Source: Phoronis ovalis (Eukaryota > Phoronida > Phoronidae). Taken from it: DNA of 23,542 nt. Position numbers and translations under genes: made by a program. The stretch covers positions 1 to 23,542 of the forward strand of contig JAOXYB010075277.1 in assembly GCA_028565635.1 (NCBI GenBank), written 5' to 3'. The notes beneath the pieces were generated by a model, which saw only the letters and a list, made by a program, of their open reading frames with translations, searched no databases and was not told the DNA's origin. Shown one piece after another: positions 11,701-19,372 of this stretch; within the stretch, counting starts at the first letter, position 1, and each line of letters begins with the position of its first letter.

Positions 11701-14700
11701 TTTTGGAGAGAAGTTGATCGAGATTTAACTAATGATCCAGTGACTGAGCTTGGTAAATTTTTACCTCTTTATCTTGCATTTCAATAAAGTTTCAGGATTT
11801 TTTCCAGCTCTGCCTATAATCCCTGCGTGCGTTCGAACCGTCAATCCTTATCCGTCCATCATCCATATTTCCTCCAATTCAGGTACAATTACGTGTACAT
11901 ACAGGTCACTGTTTCCAGATCCCCGTATATTTTTGGAACCAGGAATAGATTTCTGTCTCTACAGGTGTGTCTGTAAATAGTCTAGAAATCGTACGGGAGT
12001 CTAAAATACTACTTAGTAGCTGTGAAATGTACTAACAAACTGACGAGTATCAGTTTGGTTTAAAAAAAACACTGTATTAGTTCTTTTCCTCGATGCCTTT
12101 GATTGAATTAGTCACTGGACCTTGTTTTTTAAGTTATTGGTGCGTGGCGCACCTTTATATATTGTTAGAATTCTAGAATTTTGGTACAGAAGTCAGCTGG
12201 TTAATGTTAAATTGGTATCCTTAGCAACTGAATTTGTTCACTTATGGAAATGGGGTCAGACAAGGAGGTCTATTGACCCTCTTCCTCTTCAACATATACT
12301 TGGATGATTTAAGTAATACTATTGCTAAATTACCTATTGGCTGTCTAGTGGGTAGGTGTCGTCTGATTAACCATTTATACTATACGCCGACGACATCTGC
12401 TTTATAAGTCCCACTCATAAGAGGATATGAAAAGGTATATGTGAAGACTTTGCTTCCGAGTTAGACATTAATTGTGTATAAAGCTAAGAAGACAAATTGT
12501 ATGGTTTTTAATCCTGATAAGCGAAAGTTGCAAGTTCCAAATGTTCGTGTTAATGATTGTTCCGTATGGATGATATTTGTTACCTTGGGTATATGATAAC
12601 TTTGTTTTGATCATACGGATATCAAGAAGTGTATGCATTCGTCCTCTGTATACTCGCGCTAATGCACTTGTTAGAACATAGTCAGTATTCAATTAGGTTA
12701 AATTATGCTTCTCCGTAGCTTTATAACTCCTGCACTTTTCGGATCTTCAAAGACACTGGAGAGTTTGTCTGTATAATAGGAATTAAGTTTTTCTGGTGCC
12801 ACTAAACTATTATTAATATGTACCTTAGAGACTATTCAGTTTTGTTCTTTAGCATCATGTATATCTATACCCTATATCCTCCGGTATGTTATATATGAAC
12901 TTTCAAATTTAAAAATGAAAGCTATAAATCTGTTCGTGTTCCTGGCAATTGATACTTCAGTACGGGTCGAACAGGTATGAAAAGCCGGAAAATGTTCGTA
13001 AAAGATCGAGGAAACAGATGAGGATTTGACAGTCCGGGTGAACGCTTGCTAGACAGAACTGTCCTCGTCTTCTGTTTTGTTGCTGTCTCATGGAAAGACT
13101 GTTTGATAAAAATGGCTTTTATTTACAATTGATCATTACAATAACTGAATACTGTGAGATAAAATTGGTCACTTTTTACTGGTGGTGCTTTGGTTTTTCA
13201 GGGATTTGAATATATTGAATGTGTTAATCTGTGTTTTTGTTTAGGTCCTCAAACAATAAGTGCCCCAAGCAGCCGTTTAAGAGAACGCTTATCGTCGATG
13301 TCGCATAAAAGATCAAGTTATCCATTGAATACAGCTCCTGCAGTAGTACGTAAAAGAGATATAATTTTACAAACCGTTCCCTTTTCGAAGGTGTCTCACT
13401 ATGAAACTGTCTAAATTTCCTGGTCCCAGTTTGACGTACGCAGTGACTCACTCACTCCCTCATTCACTCACTCACTCCTTCATCCAATCACTCACTCACT
13501 CAATCACTCATTCAATATTTGGAAGTGAACCTCCTATATTGAAGTGAACCCTGGATTTTAAACCGACTTGGAATTGTGTGGAAACCCAATGTAAATATAA
13601 CTTCAGTTTTCACTTGTACACTAGTTAACTCCTTCACTCACTCACTCTTTCCTTCCTTCACTCACTCACTCCCTCATTCAATCACTCACTCAATATTTGG
13701 AAGTGAACCGCCTTTATTGACGTGAACCCCGAGATTTTAAACCGACTTAGAATTGTGTGGAAAACCATATGTAAATACAACTATTTCTTATTTGCATTTC
13801 TTCTATAAAATATTTGTCAATAATTGAATACCATTGAACTGATTTAAAATTTAATTTGATGAGAAAGAAATTTAGCAAAAATTTTTTAATTTTTACATAC
13901 AGTCTTACAGTTTTATCTAGATAACTGTATCAAACCTGAATTCTATCGTCTCAGATTAAAAAGATGGTATCCCAGAAACCTCCTCGCAGCTTGATACGAT
14001 CGAGACTTCGCAAAATAGCTCACAAAGCTAAACTTTTACTAGAGAGTTATGAGAAAAATTCATTTACAATGCCACCTCAAGACGACGATGATACAACACT
14101 AGAAGATACAGGTATTCTTGTTGTATCACGGTAATCCTACTAGATGCCCTGTGCTTCTTTTCGTTTACTAAGGAACAATTATTTTACATTTGGAGCAGAG
14201 CTCCCAATAATTAGAAAGATGGCTTTTTCGCAATGCTTCACGGACAAAACTGTTAATTAAACTTCGCTATCATGCATCATCTTATAAAGAACCCCCGATA
14301 AAGAACTAAGTTTGTAACATTTGCAATATGACTACTCAACAATGCATTGCTTTGAGAGTTTATTTTATTTGATTTCTTTAATGGTTTGGGTTTGCAATCC
14401 GAGTCTGCTAGTCAACCTAGTCAATTTGATAAGAAAAGATTTCAATCAGCTACAGGTGCAAAACTATTTTATGGATTGACAAAACGAGCACGCCATATTC
14501 TGACTAAGGATCCAACCTCGCGATCACACGAGGAGATTGAGTATTTAATCGTAAGAAACTTCTTCTGTTCGACCTTGAGATACATCACCGCGATTCATAC
14601 TTAATTTATACTTAATTTCCCACCTGTCACTTACTTATTACAAATAATGTTTGCACTTCATAGCTAGACGCGTACTGGTGCCGAGATCACACTTGCATTC

Positions 14701-17700
14701 ATTCTAAAGATCATGGCATATTGCGTGGTTTCAGGAATTGTCATGTGTCCGTATGGATTTTTCACTTAGTGCATGTAAATTATTTTCTATCTGGTCTTGT
14801 TCCACTGTTATATGGTAAACCATACACTATTAATAATTGCGAAGCAGTTACCAATAAAACGGGGTCTCTATCGTGGGTGACTGAAGATACGCTCAGAAAT
14901 TGTATGGCAACTTATTCTAATTACTATCACATCGTGACCGCCGCTGATATGTGTAAAATAAGATATTTTTATCCTGTTTTTTCCCCCCAGATGTATCAGT
15001 GTAGTTTTCTTTTCTAGGATTTAATAGAACGGTTGACATCTTTCCGTCATTTTCACGAAAGAAAAATAAAGTACGAATTAGCTAGGATACTCACAATGAA
15101 TTATTTTGACAAAGATCGCCGTGTGATACAACAAGGACATGTGGGACACATGTATTATTTCGTGATTAATGGTTATGTGACAGTTAACGTGGAAGTTACT
15201 AATAGGCACACTGGTAACGATATAGCTGTAGTCCACATTAATCTGCAACTAGCGATTACAAAATTCCCGAAGCATTTACATTCTTCTAGTTATAAAAAAT
15301 CCTGAATGTTAAGTTACAATTGAAGTAGTCAGCATTAGTTATAATGTGCAACTATAGCGGTTTCAAAATTACTGAAGTATTCACATTCTTCTAATTATAA
15401 ATAATTATGAACAGGTATTATGAACATCTTTTTGGACATTTTATTATAAAAACCCAAGCAGTGGACTGTTTCAAACTTAAAACACCTTCTGGAATGTTAT
15501 GACTAAAATATTAGTGATGTCCACAAAGAACTGTAGAATTTCCAAAAAAATAAGAAGCATTTTGTTTTCTTGGTATTTAAACGGGTACCGAAAAAGTTGA
15601 TGGCTAGCGAGAATTTAAAAAAATCGTAAACATTGTCACTATAGGTACTTTACTTGTGTACGTGCATAAGATGTCAAATTTCCTTGGCTATCATTGTACC
15701 GTATTCTAAAATTAAACTGATTAAAATTTTACTTGAGAAAAGTGTTAATATCGTCAACATCGTCTTAGGTGAAGTGACAGAAAGACGGATAGCCACACTT
15801 GGGCCTGGGACGGGGTTTGGAGAGTTAGCCTTACTCAACGATATCCGAAGGACTGCAACAGTCAGATGCGCAAGTACGGCATTATTTTTTTACAATCAAT
15901 TCTTACGCACTTTTATCTTCTTTATTCTTGAAGTTCTATCATTTACTGCGTTATAACCCAGTCTAGATAAATCCATTGATTACCTTCTCATCGGGGATTG
16001 ACTGCTTCTATTTTTGTTGTTTCTCTCGAGTCCAACAGTGGACTACTTAAGCAGGTAGCTAGTGAAATTGGTCAGTAATTAAAAGCCAACTGGATATAAA
16101 TGCTGATTGGTCAAAAGTTCAATGACATATTCACTCTTGTTAAATTGAAAGAATTTGTCGACAATTGAGTATGCCTATATAAGCGCAGACGTCAAATGAG
16201 AAGGTACCGAGCACTAACGGCTGGATTTATTCAGACAGGTTCAAGTTATAACCGTACCATCTATTGTCTATTGTTTTCTTCGTGCTTTTTCTTAGCTACT
16301 CATTATAACTCGTTCTTCTGTGTCTTCACTTTAGTTTAAGATAAGCTGTTATGTCGTTGCGCTTTTAAATAAATATCCTTTAAAATCCGTCTTACACTTT
16401 CTTTGCACAAAATACAAGTTTTCAGAAAATTTAACATTTAGGTTATGTAACAGTATTATGTTTAGATTCGTGTTACTGCATAAGTAATTAACGTTTAATG
16501 AAATAAGGTATACTGTAAAAAATGATATGCCTGACGCTGATAAAAAGTTCCAACATTTTTTTTCTATAAAATATGAAAAATAACATCCACTTTTATCGTG
16601 ATGGCATACCAATTTATGATCTTTTATTCGAATGTACTTATTTCATCTTAATTAGGTTTATCTATTGACGCGCACATATCTTGTTTATAAACAAATAATG
16701 TCTATTTTGAACCTTTACATATATATCCCCAAACATTTCGCACACATTTCTTTAATTTTGAACATGTGCTTACGATTTGGTTTTATTCATTACCAAGCGA
16801 ATGTTGTCGAACTGCTTATTATAAAAAACGAAGATTTCCGGCGGATATTAAAGGAGAATATGGACTATGAGTTTCGCGTGAAGTCAGAACTCCTTGGACA
16901 AATACCAACTTTTCGTGATTACGCCATGGAGAAAATATGTGATACTATACATGTCTCTAAATATTTGGAATATTCTGGAAACTCGGTATTTTGAAGTATT
17001 CTATTTTTTTAAATACAGTCCCTTCATCTCGAATTTACATCTCATACACGAGCTATATCATAGCTATTCACTTATAATGCATATACAGCACATCCTTTTG
17101 GTTTATAGCTATCGTATATAGCAATCGCTGGTATAGCAATTCTATTCGTTTGCTTCAAAAAACGAGAGAATTCAGCTTAATAGTAAGAGTTATCGGCTCG
17201 GCCAATTATACTGGCACCGTTACTGCGAAACACTAACTCCTTTCGTCTATAACTTGTTTCAGCATTTGTTCTAAAAGTCTTTACTTGAAGCCATGAAGTC
17301 TTCCTTATTAATTTGGTTTAAATTCTAGGTGGTCTTCGGTGGCTCACCAACAATAGACAATGAACATTTTTACTATATTATATCTGGGAAGTGCAAAGTG
17401 GTTCGAGACGTTATGCTATACTATGCCAAATCAAAATACGGATTACCAAAATTGAAACTGGCTCCACACCAGGATTTTAAGAAGTTACAAGAAGATGCCG
17501 TATATTCGAAGGACCTTGAGCGTCATATATTCAAATTATTTCCACTGACTAAATTGGATTACTTTGGAATAGGTTAGCTAGTATGGTTTATGACTGGAAT
17601 GACTACGTTCCGTTACATTGTATCTGACTGGTTCCTGAGCTGACATGATCCGGTTTGTCCAGCAATCAATTTCTTTCGTACAGTCGGTGCGGTTTGATTA

Positions 17701-19367
17701 GACTTGCTCAAGTCCTTGTGAACTTAAAAAAAATAAATATGTTTAATCCTCTTTTTTATGTCTTTTACATCAGTGTTTTTAATTATCTCGAATTTTTTTT
17801 ATTTTTTTTTACTATCATATATATATGTTGGGTGTTTGCCGTCCTAATACTCAACATATATGATAGTAAAAAAAAAAAATATTTCGAGATAATTAAAAAC
17901 ACATAAAAAAGAGAAATAAACATTAATTATTTTTTTTTAAAGTTCATAGGGACTTGAGCAAGTCTACGGTTTGATGTCTTCTAATGATGGATATTTATTG
18001 GTCAGCATGCATCTACAAGTCTTGTATACCTTTAAACAGTTACTGTAAAATCATTTATTTAGAAGTTTGGGTTTTATACATGGATGGAGTATATGTTGGT
18101 AACATTTTTTAAAAGTTATGTGTAATAAAAGCTCTATTTATAGTATGTAGTTTTCACATGTCCCCGTCACATATATATGTAACTCGAGGGCTTAATGCCT
18201 AAAGGTATTTTAAGTAATCATATTATATATTATATCATATTTGTGTCCCTCTGGATTTGTGTACACATGTAAGTAACTAAACCTGTCCGTTATATCCGAG
18301 GTTTACCATCATGATATATTTTGCCTGTTCACAGGAGAAGACCTAACACACACATACGTGATTAGTAAAAGTAGGGTAGAAATAATGAAGGTGCCAATTT
18401 TACAGCTACTAAAGCTTGGGCTACGCAGTGATATTAAGACCATGCGAGAAACCGCAGTACAAAGACTTCCGACTAACGAAAGCCTGTTCGAACGGTACGG
18501 CCAGGTTTTATGTAAAAATCAAATTATGTGAATGCAATGTACTTCATTTCACGTGACTGTGTCAAATGCTGCCAAAAAATAACTTTTGATTAGCATGTGC
18601 ATTTTGTACATTACTTTGTTTCATACAACGAGATTAGTGCATCGACCCCCCTGTGCATCCATTGATGTCATACATGAAAAATTCTTTGTGGTAACCTGTA
18701 GTTTAATCAGTATTTACTGATGATAGTTTAATTCCGGTGTACCAGTCTGGCGGGGTTCATCTGATAACAAAAATCCAAGCCAATCATAGAATGATAGAAG
18801 ACAATGGAAATCCGAATATCAGTGGCCTGGTAATCTGTAACAAACGGTGTGAAAAAAATGAGAAATAGAATCACCACGACCACATAAAATTGACGTTTCA
18901 GTTTATTTAAAACATTCTTCAGATTCAATAAACCAATAATTAATATTTTTATTTTGTCAGCTTATTGATTCTGAAGAATGTTTTAAATAAACAGAAAAAA
19001 TAAAAAAAATAAAATAAACCAAAATGTCTAGTTTATCTGGCAGTGGTGTTTCTATCTTTTTCTCACTTCTTACTAGGTCTAGGTATAAATATATATTTAG
19101 ACTTCACGTGCATCAATTACATCGTAGATCCGATCTACAAATGTTCTGCTGGTTGAACTGTATCTTCAATCCTTTTCACTTAAAGGTTTTGAAATTTTCT
19201 TTAAGTTTCGTATCATTATTTCCAGGTATAAATACACTAAAAGCTGGAGAGATTACAGGTACCATGTAGTAAAGAAATTAAGAATGAAATACATAAGTAC
19301 AGGTACTACTAGAGAAGATATTCCCAAACATCTACTAATAGAACATGCAGAAGGATTATTGGAATAA
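8443..19367 (+). CDS. CNBD2: CNBD2-like cyclic-nucleotide-binding protein, 11 exons
   Basis: Eleven exons join by GT-AG sites with matching phase: 8443-8770, 10187-11752, 13245-13390, 13955-14130, 14412-14550, 15018-15213, 15769-15873, 16798-16985, 17329-17572, 18335-18494, 19226-19367. They total 3390 bases, 1129 codons plus stop. The C-terminal ~400 residues hold two CNB folds. The first has a complete phosphate-binding cassette, FGELALLNDIRRTATV, with the conserved Glu and Arg that hold the cyclic phosphate. The second keeps the beta-barrel pattern (YYIISGKCKVV) but lacks that Arg. CNBD2 (mouse CRIS) binds cAMP and is needed for normal sperm flagellar bending; the orthology call is mine from domain order and wording, not a search. 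The first ~680 residues are Lys/Arg/Ser-rich, probably disordered, and unrecognised. Human CNBD2 is roughly half as long. Confidence 0.8.
8771..10186 (+). other. Intron 1 of the CNBD2-like gene
   Basis: The intron runs from a GTACAG donor to a TTATATAG acceptor. It holds the 24-bp tandem repeat at 9811-9882 and a TGACGTCA site at 9316-9323. I see no other exon or element in it. Confidence 0.5.
9811..9882. repeat. Three perfect 24-bp tandem repeats
   Basis: The unit ACTGACATGTGTATACATGTAGCC occurs three times without change at 9811-9834, 9835-9858 and 9859-9882. Each unit contains two ACATGT words around GTATAC, so each is nearly self-complementary and the array can form cruciforms. It lies in intron 1. 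An open frame on the minus strand across it is only a by-product of the 24-base (8-codon) period. Confidence 0.95.
10187..11752 (+). CDS. CNBD2: CNBD2-like gene, large second exon (basic, low-complexity)
   Basis: This 1566-base exon is open throughout (~522 codons) between a TATATAG acceptor and a CTTG|GTAAAT donor; it starts and ends in phase 1, both matching its neighbours. The product is rich in Lys, Arg, Ser, Asn and Gln and is mostly predicted by eye to be disordered. A Lys/Arg-rich, helix-prone stretch lies around 10830-10960 (NKKKAREIWRQEMTKIF). A 13-residue unit is duplicated at 11119-11196. The end is acidic (DDFWREVDRDL). No known domain is recognised. A chance frame of this length is very unlikely in DNA this AT-rich. 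Confidence 0.75.
11119..11196 (+). repeat. In-frame 39-bp tandem duplication inside exon 2
   Basis: Units 11119-11157 and 11158-11196 differ at one base only (AACGGC versus AACGAC) and encode LNGSLLPLISSDM and LNDSLLPLISSDM. Being 39 bases long it keeps frame. The near identity points to a recent duplication. Confidence 0.95.
11753..13244 (+). other. Intron 2 of the CNBD2-like gene
   Basis: The intron runs from a GTAAAT donor to a TTTTTGTTTAG acceptor. It contains the LINE reverse-transcriptase relic at 12110-12780. An imperfect hairpin with arms AACAGATGAGG... and ...CGTCTTCTGTT lies at about 13010-13075. No further exon was seen. Confidence 0.6.
12110..12780 (+). mobile_element. Decayed LINE (non-LTR) reverse-transcriptase fragment
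   Basis: Reading through frameshifts, the stretch shows the order of reverse-transcriptase motifs: APLYIVRILEFWYRSQ near 12150; RQGGLL followed by LFNIYLDDL from about 12258; then GCLVG and NHLY; and the catalytic YADD box at 12383-12394 one frame over. Weaker similarity continues with FNPDKRKLQ and LGYMIT (near 12600). The first ~130 codons stay open in one frame from RQGG to NHLY, then the frame shifts. No endonuclease, 5' end or poly(A) tail was found, so it is a truncated, dead copy in sense orientation in intron 2. Clade not assigned. Confidence 0.85.
13245..13390 (+). CDS. CNBD2: CNBD2-like gene, exon 3
   Basis: The exon follows a strong TTTTTGTTTAG acceptor and ends at AAG|GTGTCT. It is entered in phase 1 (G + GT gives Gly) and leaves in phase 0, matching exon 4. 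It encodes ~49 residues, Ser/Arg-rich with no known domain (for example SSRLRERLSSMSHKRSS). Confidence 0.65.
13441..13790. repeat. Tandem duplication with (CACT)n arrays, ~178-bp period
   Basis: A block made of CACT/CATT-type simple repeat followed by a unique-looking segment beginning CAATATTTGGAAGTGAACC (copy 1 from 13513, copy 2 from 13691) occurs twice. The copies share TTTTAAACCGACTT and GAATTGTGTGGAAA with scattered differences, so the duplication is older than the 39-bp and 24-bp repeats. It lies in intron 3, only ~50 bases after the donor. Confidence 0.85.
13955..14130 (+). CDS. CNBD2: CNBD2-like gene, exon 4
   Basis: The acceptor is CGTCTCAG before 13955, entered in phase 0. The product is strongly basic at first (RSLIRSRLRKIAHKAK) and acidic at the end (PPQDDDDTTLED). 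Two donors are possible: CACG|GTAATC after 14130, phase 2, which fits exon 5 starting at 14412; and ACAG|GTATTC after 14111, phase 1, which fits no good acceptor nearby. I chose 14130. Confidence 0.6.
14412..14550 (+). CDS. CNBD2: CNBD2-like gene, exon 5
   Basis: The frame is open from before 14386 to a good ATC|GTAAGA donor after 14550, phase 0. The acceptor is CTGCTAG before 14412 (or CCTAG before 14421, same frame). It encodes FDKKRFQSATGAKLFYGLTK and then the helix SHEEIEYLI that leads directly into the first CNB domain. In CNBD2-type proteins a helix of this kind precedes the domain. Confidence 0.65.
14551..15017 (+). other. Intron 5 of the CNBD2-like gene
   Basis: The intron lies between GTAAGA and TTTTCTTTTCTAG. 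A 98-codon open frame within it (14721-15017) ends in the TAG of the acceptor itself. A second good acceptor, TTTTTTCCCCCCAG before 14991, would lead to a stop within nine codons, so it is not the productive site. Confidence 0.55.
15018..15213 (+). CDS. CNBD2: CNBD2-like gene, exon 6: start of first CNB domain
   Basis: Entered in phase 0 after TTTTCTTTTCTAG and left in phase 1 at CACTG|GTAACG. It encodes the entry helices (LIERLTSFRHF) and the first beta strands of a CNB jelly roll: RRVIQQGHVGHMYYFVINGY, then VTVNVEV. The Q-Q-G-H-V-G-H turn and the YYFVINGYV strand match the family pattern of a charged or polar turn with Gly followed by 'xxIxxGxV'. Confidence 0.85.
15769..15873 (+). CDS. CNBD2: CNBD2-like gene, exon 7: cAMP phosphate-binding cassette
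   Basis: Short exon (105 bases) after CGTCTTAG, entered in phase 1 (G + GT) and left in phase 1 at GCAA|GTACGG. It carries RIATLGPGTGFGELALL followed by NDIRRTATV. The Glu of FGEL and the second Arg of IRR sit at the spacing seen in PKA regulatory subunits (FGELALIYGTPRAATV), so nucleotide contacts look intact and cAMP or cGMP binding is likely. Confidence 0.88.
15874..16797 (+). other. Intron 7, with a promoter-like or LTR-like module
   Basis: The 924-base intron holds TATATAAG at 16177-16184, ATTGG (inverted CCAAT) words near 16064 and 16104, and AATAAA near 16366. Words at its left, ATAAATCCA and TACCTTCTCAT (about 15967-15990), reappear inverted near 16197-16230. It could be a solo LTR, a MITE or an internal promoter; I could not fix borders or target sites. 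Confidence 0.35.
16798..16985 (+). CDS. CNBD2: CNBD2-like gene, exon 8: end of CNB 1, start of CNB 2
   Basis: Entered in phase 1 after TTACCAAG (A + CG gives Thr) and left in phase 0 at CTCG|GTATTT. It finishes the first CNB fold with NVVELLIIKNEDFRRIL, equivalent to the PKA segment leading to the last helix, and starts the second with LLGQIPTFRDYAMEKICDTI and KYLEYSGNS. The acceptor lacks a strong pyrimidine tract, but the protein across the join reads RTATVRCAT-NVVELL, as expected. Confidence 0.85.
17329..17572 (+). CDS. CNBD2: CNBD2-like gene, exon 9: second CNB domain
   Basis: Entered in phase 0 after AAATTCTAG and left in phase 1 at ATAG|GTTAGC. It encodes VVFGGSPTIDNEHFYYIISG then KCKVVRDVML, the 'GxxxxxxYxIxxGxxxV' core of a CNB jelly roll. 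A ~40-residue Lys-rich insert (KSKYGLPKLKLAP...) follows before FPLTKLDYFGIG. The cassette is degenerate: FGIGED replaces FGE(L/I)AL, and no Arg follows at the proper spacing. Confidence 0.85.
17573..18334 (+). other. Intron 9 of the CNBD2-like gene
   Basis: The intron runs from GTTAGC to TTGCCTGTTCACAG. It contains the complete palindromic MITE at 17699-17966 with its 9-bp duplications. Nothing else was seen. Confidence 0.7.
17690..17975. mobile_element. Palindromic MITE with 9-bp target-site duplications
   Basis: The element proper is 17699-17966 (268 bp). It begins TAGACTTGCTCAAGTCC and ends with the exact reverse complement GGACTTGAGCAAGTCTA. The arms pair along most of their ~120 bases, with a ~14-base insertion in the left arm and a ~21-base loop near 17828-17848. 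Identical 9-bp direct repeats, CGGTTTGAT, flank it at 17690-17698 and 17967-17975. Long inverted ends with a 9-bp duplication are typical of Mutator-like (MULE) non-autonomous elements, though Merlin-type elements also make 8-9 bp duplications. No coding capacity. Confidence 0.9.
18335..18494 (+). CDS. CNBD2: CNBD2-like gene, exon 10
   Basis: Entered in phase 1 after CTGTTCACAG (G + GA gives Gly) and left in phase 2 at GAACG|GTACGG, which fits exon 11 exactly (CG + G gives Arg). It encodes EDLTHTYVISKSRVEIMKVP, the last strands of the second CNB fold, and a C-terminal helix. Reading through the donor instead meets TGA at 18529-18531, which would give a protein ending about 12 residues later. 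Confidence 0.8.
18495..19225 (+). other. Intron 10 of the CNBD2-like gene
   Basis: The intron lies between GTACGG and TATTTCCAG. It contains the 33-bp-arm inverted repeat at 18899-18994 and an A-rich tail after it. I see no other gene or element. Confidence 0.6.
18899..18994. repeat. Inverted repeat, 33-bp arms, 30-base loop
   Basis: The left arm 18899-18931 contains TTTATTTAAAACATTCTTCA and the right arm 18962-18994 contains its reverse complement TGAAGAATGTTTTAAATAAA. The full arms pair with about two mismatches. An A-rich stretch follows the right arm. It could be a foldback element or the end of a longer repeat; no clear target-site duplication was found. Confidence 0.9.
19226..19367 (+). 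CDS. CNBD2: CNBD2-like gene, terminal exon 11
   Basis: This short exon starts after TTATTTCCAG and is entered with one base (CG|G gives Arg), then reads YKYTKSWRDYRYHVVKKLRM and continues to TAA at 19365-19367. The basic, aromatic helix (W-R-D-Y-R...V-V-K-K-L-R) looks like coding sequence, and the phase match to exon 10 supports it. It has no ATG of its own and is easily missed. The overlapping ATTAAA at the stop may be its poly(A) signal. Confidence 0.7.
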
Positions 19368-19372
19368 TTAAA
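19367..19372 (+). terminator. Candidate poly(A) signal ATTAAA overlapping the stop
   Basis: The last base of the TAA stop of the CNBD2-like gene begins ATTAAA, the commonest variant poly(A) hexamer. Its use would give an extremely short 3' untranslated region. No better hexamer was noticed in the next ~150 bases. Confidence 0.3.

Noticed and set aside
11830-11850. GTTCGAACC as a tRNA B box
   Set aside because: No A box, acceptor stem or cloverleaf could be assembled around it.
14721-15017. A 98-codon open frame in intron 5 with ordinary-looking composition
   Set aside because: The flanking exons 5 and 6 join directly in phase 0 and read EEIEYLI-DLIERLTSF as expected for the domain entry; the frame's stop is the TAG of the exon 6 acceptor. 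No domain is seen.
14991-15017. Strong acceptor TTTTTTCCCCCCAG as the start of exon 6
   Set aside because: It leads into a stop nine codons on, while the acceptor at 15016-15017 restores the domain frame.
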